Shown here: positions 61,529 through 64,000 of the stretch, piece by piece
Layout of the letters: each line of letters starts with the position of its first letter
Position numbering within the stretch: the first letter of the stretch is position 1
NCBI GenBank assembly: GCA_003209565.1
Contig: QCQK01000002.1
Coordinates: 27,637-91,636, forward strand
Source of the DNA: Prochlorococcus sp. AG-449-J16
GTDB lineage: Bacteria > Cyanobacteriota > Cyanobacteriia > PCC-6307 > Cyanobiaceae
Length of the DNA stretch: 64,000 nucleotides
Reading direction: 5' to 3'
Made by a program: the position numbers and the translations under genes
Notes under the pieces: model-generated
Told to the model about the DNA's origin: nothing
The model's database searches: none
The model's input: only the letters and a program-made list of their open reading frames with translations

Positions 61529-62257
61529 ATGGTTAAAGCTAATAAATCAAAAAATAACGTTAAAAACCTTAAAACAGTTTCAATAAATAATTTGAGTCAC
61601 TTTTATGGAAAAAATGAGAATAAAAAACAAGTTCTTAATGACGTTAATTTAAATATTGATAAAGGAGAGTTGGTTCTGTTGAAAGGACCTTCAGGATGTG
61701 GTAAAACGACTCTTTTAACATTAATTGGTGCCTTGAGAACCTGTCAAAGTGGAGACTTAACTGTATTAAATAATCAGTTAAATGGAGCATCAAGGAAAAC
61801 TCGTCAGATTCTTAGAAGAAGTATTGGAATGATTTTTCAAGGTCACAATCTTCTGAGATGTTTAACAGCAGAACAAAATGTCCAGATGGGTGCCGATTTA
61901 ATAAAAGGTTTAACATATTTGCAAAGACGTCAAATAGCACGGAATTGGTTGTCAGCAGTAGGATTAGAAGAACATCATAAAAAGTTGCCAAATGACTTAT
62001 CTGGTGGTCAGAAACAGAGAGTAGCAATTGCTAGAGCTTTATCTGCTAAACCAAAACTTTTATTGGCTGATGAGCCCACTTCTGCTTTAGATAGTGTCAC
62101 AGGAAGAGAAATAGTAACCCTTTTAAGGAAACTAGCAAAAGAGCAAAATTGTTCTGTACTTATGGTGACGCATGATCCAAGAATTTCTGATATGGCTGAT
62201 AGGATATTAAACATGGAAGATGGTAAAATATATAGTGCTCATAGTGAGCTAATATAA
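61529..62257 (+). CDS. devA: ABC exporter ATP-binding protein, DevA-like
   Basis: A 242-residue ATPase with Walker A GPSGCGKTTL, IFQGHNLLRCLTAEQNV (DevA/LolD type), signature LSGGQKQR and Walker B LLLADEPTSALDS. It lies 13 bases after devC and energises the DevBC exporter. Confidence 0.93.
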   Translation: MVKANKSKNNVKNLKTVSINNLSHFYGKNENKKQVLNDVNLNIDKGELVLLKGPSGCGKTTLLTLIGALRTCQSGDLTVLNNQLNGASRKTRQILRRSIGMIFQGHNLLRCLTAEQNVQMGADLIKGLTYLQRRQIARNWLSAVGLEEHHKKLPNDLSGGQKQRVAIARALSAKPKLLLADEPTSALDSVTGREIVTLLRKLAKEQNCSVLMVTHDPRISDMADRILNMEDGKIYSAHSELI

Positions 62258-62275
62258 TTAAAAGTTAAAAATTCT

Positions 62276-62425
62276 ATGTCTAAGAGAAGGAATTTAAAAA
62301 AAGAAAAGCAGGAACGTAATAGAGCCTATGCTAGAAAATTCAAAAAAAGGAAATTAAGAACTGATGGAAGACCTGATGGTGGAAACGTTACAGGCACAGC
62401 AAATAACGGCGGTGCAGCTGATTAG
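62276..62425 (+). CDS. Small very basic protein, 49 aa
   Basis: A 49-residue product: an Arg/Lys-rich first half (MSKRRNLKKEKQERNRAYAR, then KFKKRKLR) and a Gly/Asn-rich end. Such a basic N-terminal half could contact RNA or DNA. It lies 18 bases after devA. Function unknown. Confidence 0.65.
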   Translation: MSKRRNLKKEKQERNRAYARKFKKRKLRTDGRPDGGNVTGTANNGGAAD

Positions 62426-62486
62426 GGAAGATCTTTTATTTTTTTCTTTTGGAGTTTAATATATCATGCATATTTAAGACATAATC

Positions 62487-63398
62487 ATGAATGTAAGTAT
62501 TGTTATACCAACTTACAATAGATTACCTATTTTAGAGAAATGTCTATTTGCGCTTGAGAATCAAAAATTAAATGCAATTATCAGTAATTATGAAGTAATA
62601 GTAGTAGATGATGGATCAACTGATGGGACAACCTCATGGATAAATAAAAACAAAGCTAATCTCCCACACGTTATTCTATTTCAGCAAGAACATGGTGGAC
62701 CTGCACTTGGAAGAAATCTGGGAGTAATTAAATCAAAATATGAAATTATTATATTTATTGATAGTGATCTTATTGTTTTAGACAATTTTATAAATTGCCA
62801 CGTAGAAAAATTACTTGCATCTTGGAGAAAAAATGATAAAAAATGTTTTACCTATGGCTCGGTAGTCAATACATCCAATTTTCTAAATCCTCAGACTGAA
62901 AAACATAAAATAATGGACACTTCTTTTGCATACTTTGCTACTGGAAATGTAGCGATATCAAAAGAATTGATTTTAAGTGTGGGATTATTTGATACTTCTT
63001 TTAGTCTTTACGGTTGGGAGGATTTAGAACTTGGAGAAAGATTAAAAAAAATTGGGACAAAATTAATTAAATGCCCAAATGCAGTCGGTTTTCATTGGCA
63101 TCCACCATTTAATTGTGAACAAATAGATTCATTAATAGCTCAAGAAAAACAGAGAGCAAAAATGGCTTTAGTGTTTTATAAGAAACACCCAAATTTAAGG
63201 GTTAGATTTATGATTCAATTAACTCCTCTCCATAATTTACTTTGGCAAATTTTTTGCTTGGGAGGATTAATCAGTGTTGATAGAATCCTTCCTTTATTAA
63301 AATTCCTAGTCAATATTAGAAGAAATAGACTTGCACTTGAGATACTTAGAATCCCTCTAAATATGATATACATTAAAGAGTTAACCAAATCAAGATAA
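62487..63398 (+). CDS. Glycosyltransferase family 2
   Basis: A 303-residue GT-A fold enzyme with IVIPTYNRLPILEKCL, VVDDGSTDGT, GPALGRNLGV, the DxD-type IDSD (residues about 92-95), and the later acceptor-site GWEDLELGERLKK. Inverting glycosyltransferase for surface polysaccharide or glycolipid; donor and acceptor are unknown. A C-terminal hydrophobic region may attach it to the membrane. Confidence 0.9.
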   Translation: MNVSIVIPTYNRLPILEKCLFALENQKLNAIISNYEVIVVDDGSTDGTTSWINKNKANLPHVILFQQEHGGPALGRNLGVIKSKYEIIIFIDSDLIVLDNFINCHVEKLLASWRKNDKKCFTYGSVVNTSNFLNPQTEKHKIMDTSFAYFATGNVAISKELILSVGLFDTSFSLYGWEDLELGERLKKIGTKLIKCPNAVGFHWHPPFNCEQIDSLIAQEKQRAKMALVFYKKHPNLRVRFMIQLTPLHNLLWQIFCLGGLISVDRILPLLKFLVNIRRNRLALEILRIPLNMIYIKELTKSR

Positions 63399-63451
63399 AA
63401 AACTTTTAGAAATACACATCACTTGCTAGAATGTTTGAATTAAATTTCACA

Positions 63452-63520
63452 CATCTGGCAGTTTCGGGTGAATTATTGATATTAATTCCCCGTCAGATGG
63501 AGGCTAACCCGAAACCCTTT
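63452..63520 (+). promoter_or_regulatory. rpsB mRNA leader with pseudoknot-capable structure
   Basis: CATCTG (63452-63457) pairs with CAGATG (63494-63499), and GTTTCGGGT (63461-63469) pairs with ACCCGAAAC (63507-63515). The order 1-2-1'-2' is that of a pseudoknot. The second pair is followed by CCTTTTT, so it could instead be an attenuator. S2 autoregulates rpsB through a leader pseudoknot in E. coli; a similar role here is inference. A GGAGG (63499-63503) lies inside the structure. Confidence 0.5.
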
Positions 63521-63527
63521 TTAAATT

Positions 63528-64000
63528 ATGGCTGTTGTATCACTATCAGAAATGATGGAAGCTGGTGCTCATTTTGGGCATCAAACTAGACGTTGGAATC
63601 CCAAGATGTCTAAGTATATATATTGCGCGAGAAATGGAGTTCATATTATTGATCTCGTAAAAACAGCATTGTGTATGAACAATGCATATAAATGGACCAG
63701 AAACGCTGCAAAAAGCGGTAAACGTTTCTTATTTGTCGGTACAAAAAAACAAGCATCAGATGTAGTAGCTCAGGAAGCTACACGCTGTGGAGCTGCATAT
63801 GTAAATCAAAGATGGCTTGGAGGGATGTTGACTAATTGGACAACAATGAAAGCTAGGATTGAGAGATTAAAGGATCTAGAAAGAATGGAAAGTAGTGGTT
63901 CAATAGCAATGAGACCTAAAAAAGAAGCTGCAGTATTAAGGAGAGAACTTGAAAGATTACAAAAATATTTAGGTGGACTTAAGGGTATGAGAAGATTGCC
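63528..64000 (+). CDS. rpsB: 30S ribosomal protein S2, 3' part outside window
   Basis: The product starts [20 protein letters not shown] and continues [29 protein letters not shown] and [11 protein letters not shown], unambiguous S2. About 157 of some 230-240 residues lie in the window. S2 is needed for start of translation on the 30S subunit and binds late in assembly. The ATG at 63528 has no close Shine-Dalgarno sequence. Confidence 0.98.
   Translation, partial: MAVVSLSEMMEAGAHFGHQTRRWNPKMSKYIYCARNGVHIIDLVKTALCMNNAYKWTRNAAKSGKRFLFVGTKKQASDVVAQEATRCGAAYVNQRWLGGMLTNWTTMKARIERLKDLERMESSGSIAMRPKKEAAVLRRELERLQKYLGGLKGMRRL

Overview
The window is a strongly AT-rich bacterial chromosome segment (G+C looks near 30%, not computed). 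It reads as a high-light-adapted Prochlorococcus or a very close relative. The evidence is the mix of marine picocyanobacterial genes (Psb29/Thf1, PetN, SipA, PcyA, a Hli-type protein, DUF1651 paralogs, DUF3531, DUF3303), 6S RNA directly behind purK, tight gene packing and many very small membrane proteins. No tRNA, rRNA, CRISPR array, insertion sequence or integrase was seen.

Layout. 1-20.4 kb is core housekeeping: prfC (cut by the left edge), a CPP1/J-like protein, hslO with an ABC ATPase, rsmE, a DUF92 protein, a GDSL hydrolase, the operon aspC-phnD-phnC-phnE (phosphonate-type uptake), a family-4-like uracil-DNA glycosylase, ispG, a C-terminal processing protease, nadA, a metallophosphatase, a TPM-domain protein, a MidA-like methyltransferase, aroB, purK and 6S RNA. 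20.7-32.8 kb is accessory: about 35 mostly tiny genes, including two DUF1651 paralogs, a free-standing NAD-type DNA ligase adenylation domain, a Hli-type protein, Trp-rich and zinc-finger small proteins, and one SDR. 33.0-38.8 kb carries a potassium channel, a cytochrome c6-like protein, an OstA-like protein and the complete phosphate transporter pstSCAB. 39.5-45.7 kb holds the four-gene ligase-associated DNA repair cassette (exonuclease, ATP-dependent ligase, DEXH helicase, PdeM phosphoesterase). 45.8-52.4 kb is again mostly small genes, with a DUF2130 protein and an IF2-N-like protein. 52.4-64.0 kb returns to core genes: petN, thf1, clpP, ftsH, sipA, two M16 peptidases, pcyA, devBCA, a glycosyltransferase and rpsB (cut by the right edge).

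Functional threads. Two phosphorus systems (Pst for phosphate, Phn-type for phosphonate or phosphite) lie within 30 kb without phoB/phoR beside them. DNA repair is represented by a UDG, two ligase-type proteins and the ligase-associated cassette. Photosynthesis upkeep is represented by thf1, ftsH, petN, the TPM protein, sipA and the Hli-type protein.

Most unusual signals: (1) both DUF1651 paralogs carry, in the +1 frame, an overlapping 26-codon reading frame for a hydrophobic peptide with a GC(L) motif; both have the same length, start offset and first six residues, and each gene lies just behind a LexA-box-like AGTAC-N3-TGTAT element; (2) a leader before rpsB with interleaved complementary segments that could form a pseudoknot; (3) a UDG lacking most family-4 iron-sulfur cysteines; (4) a cluster of DnaA-box-like 9-mers in an AT-rich gap; (5) many overlapping or back-to-back microgenes. 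Homology calls were made by reading motifs; no database search was possible.
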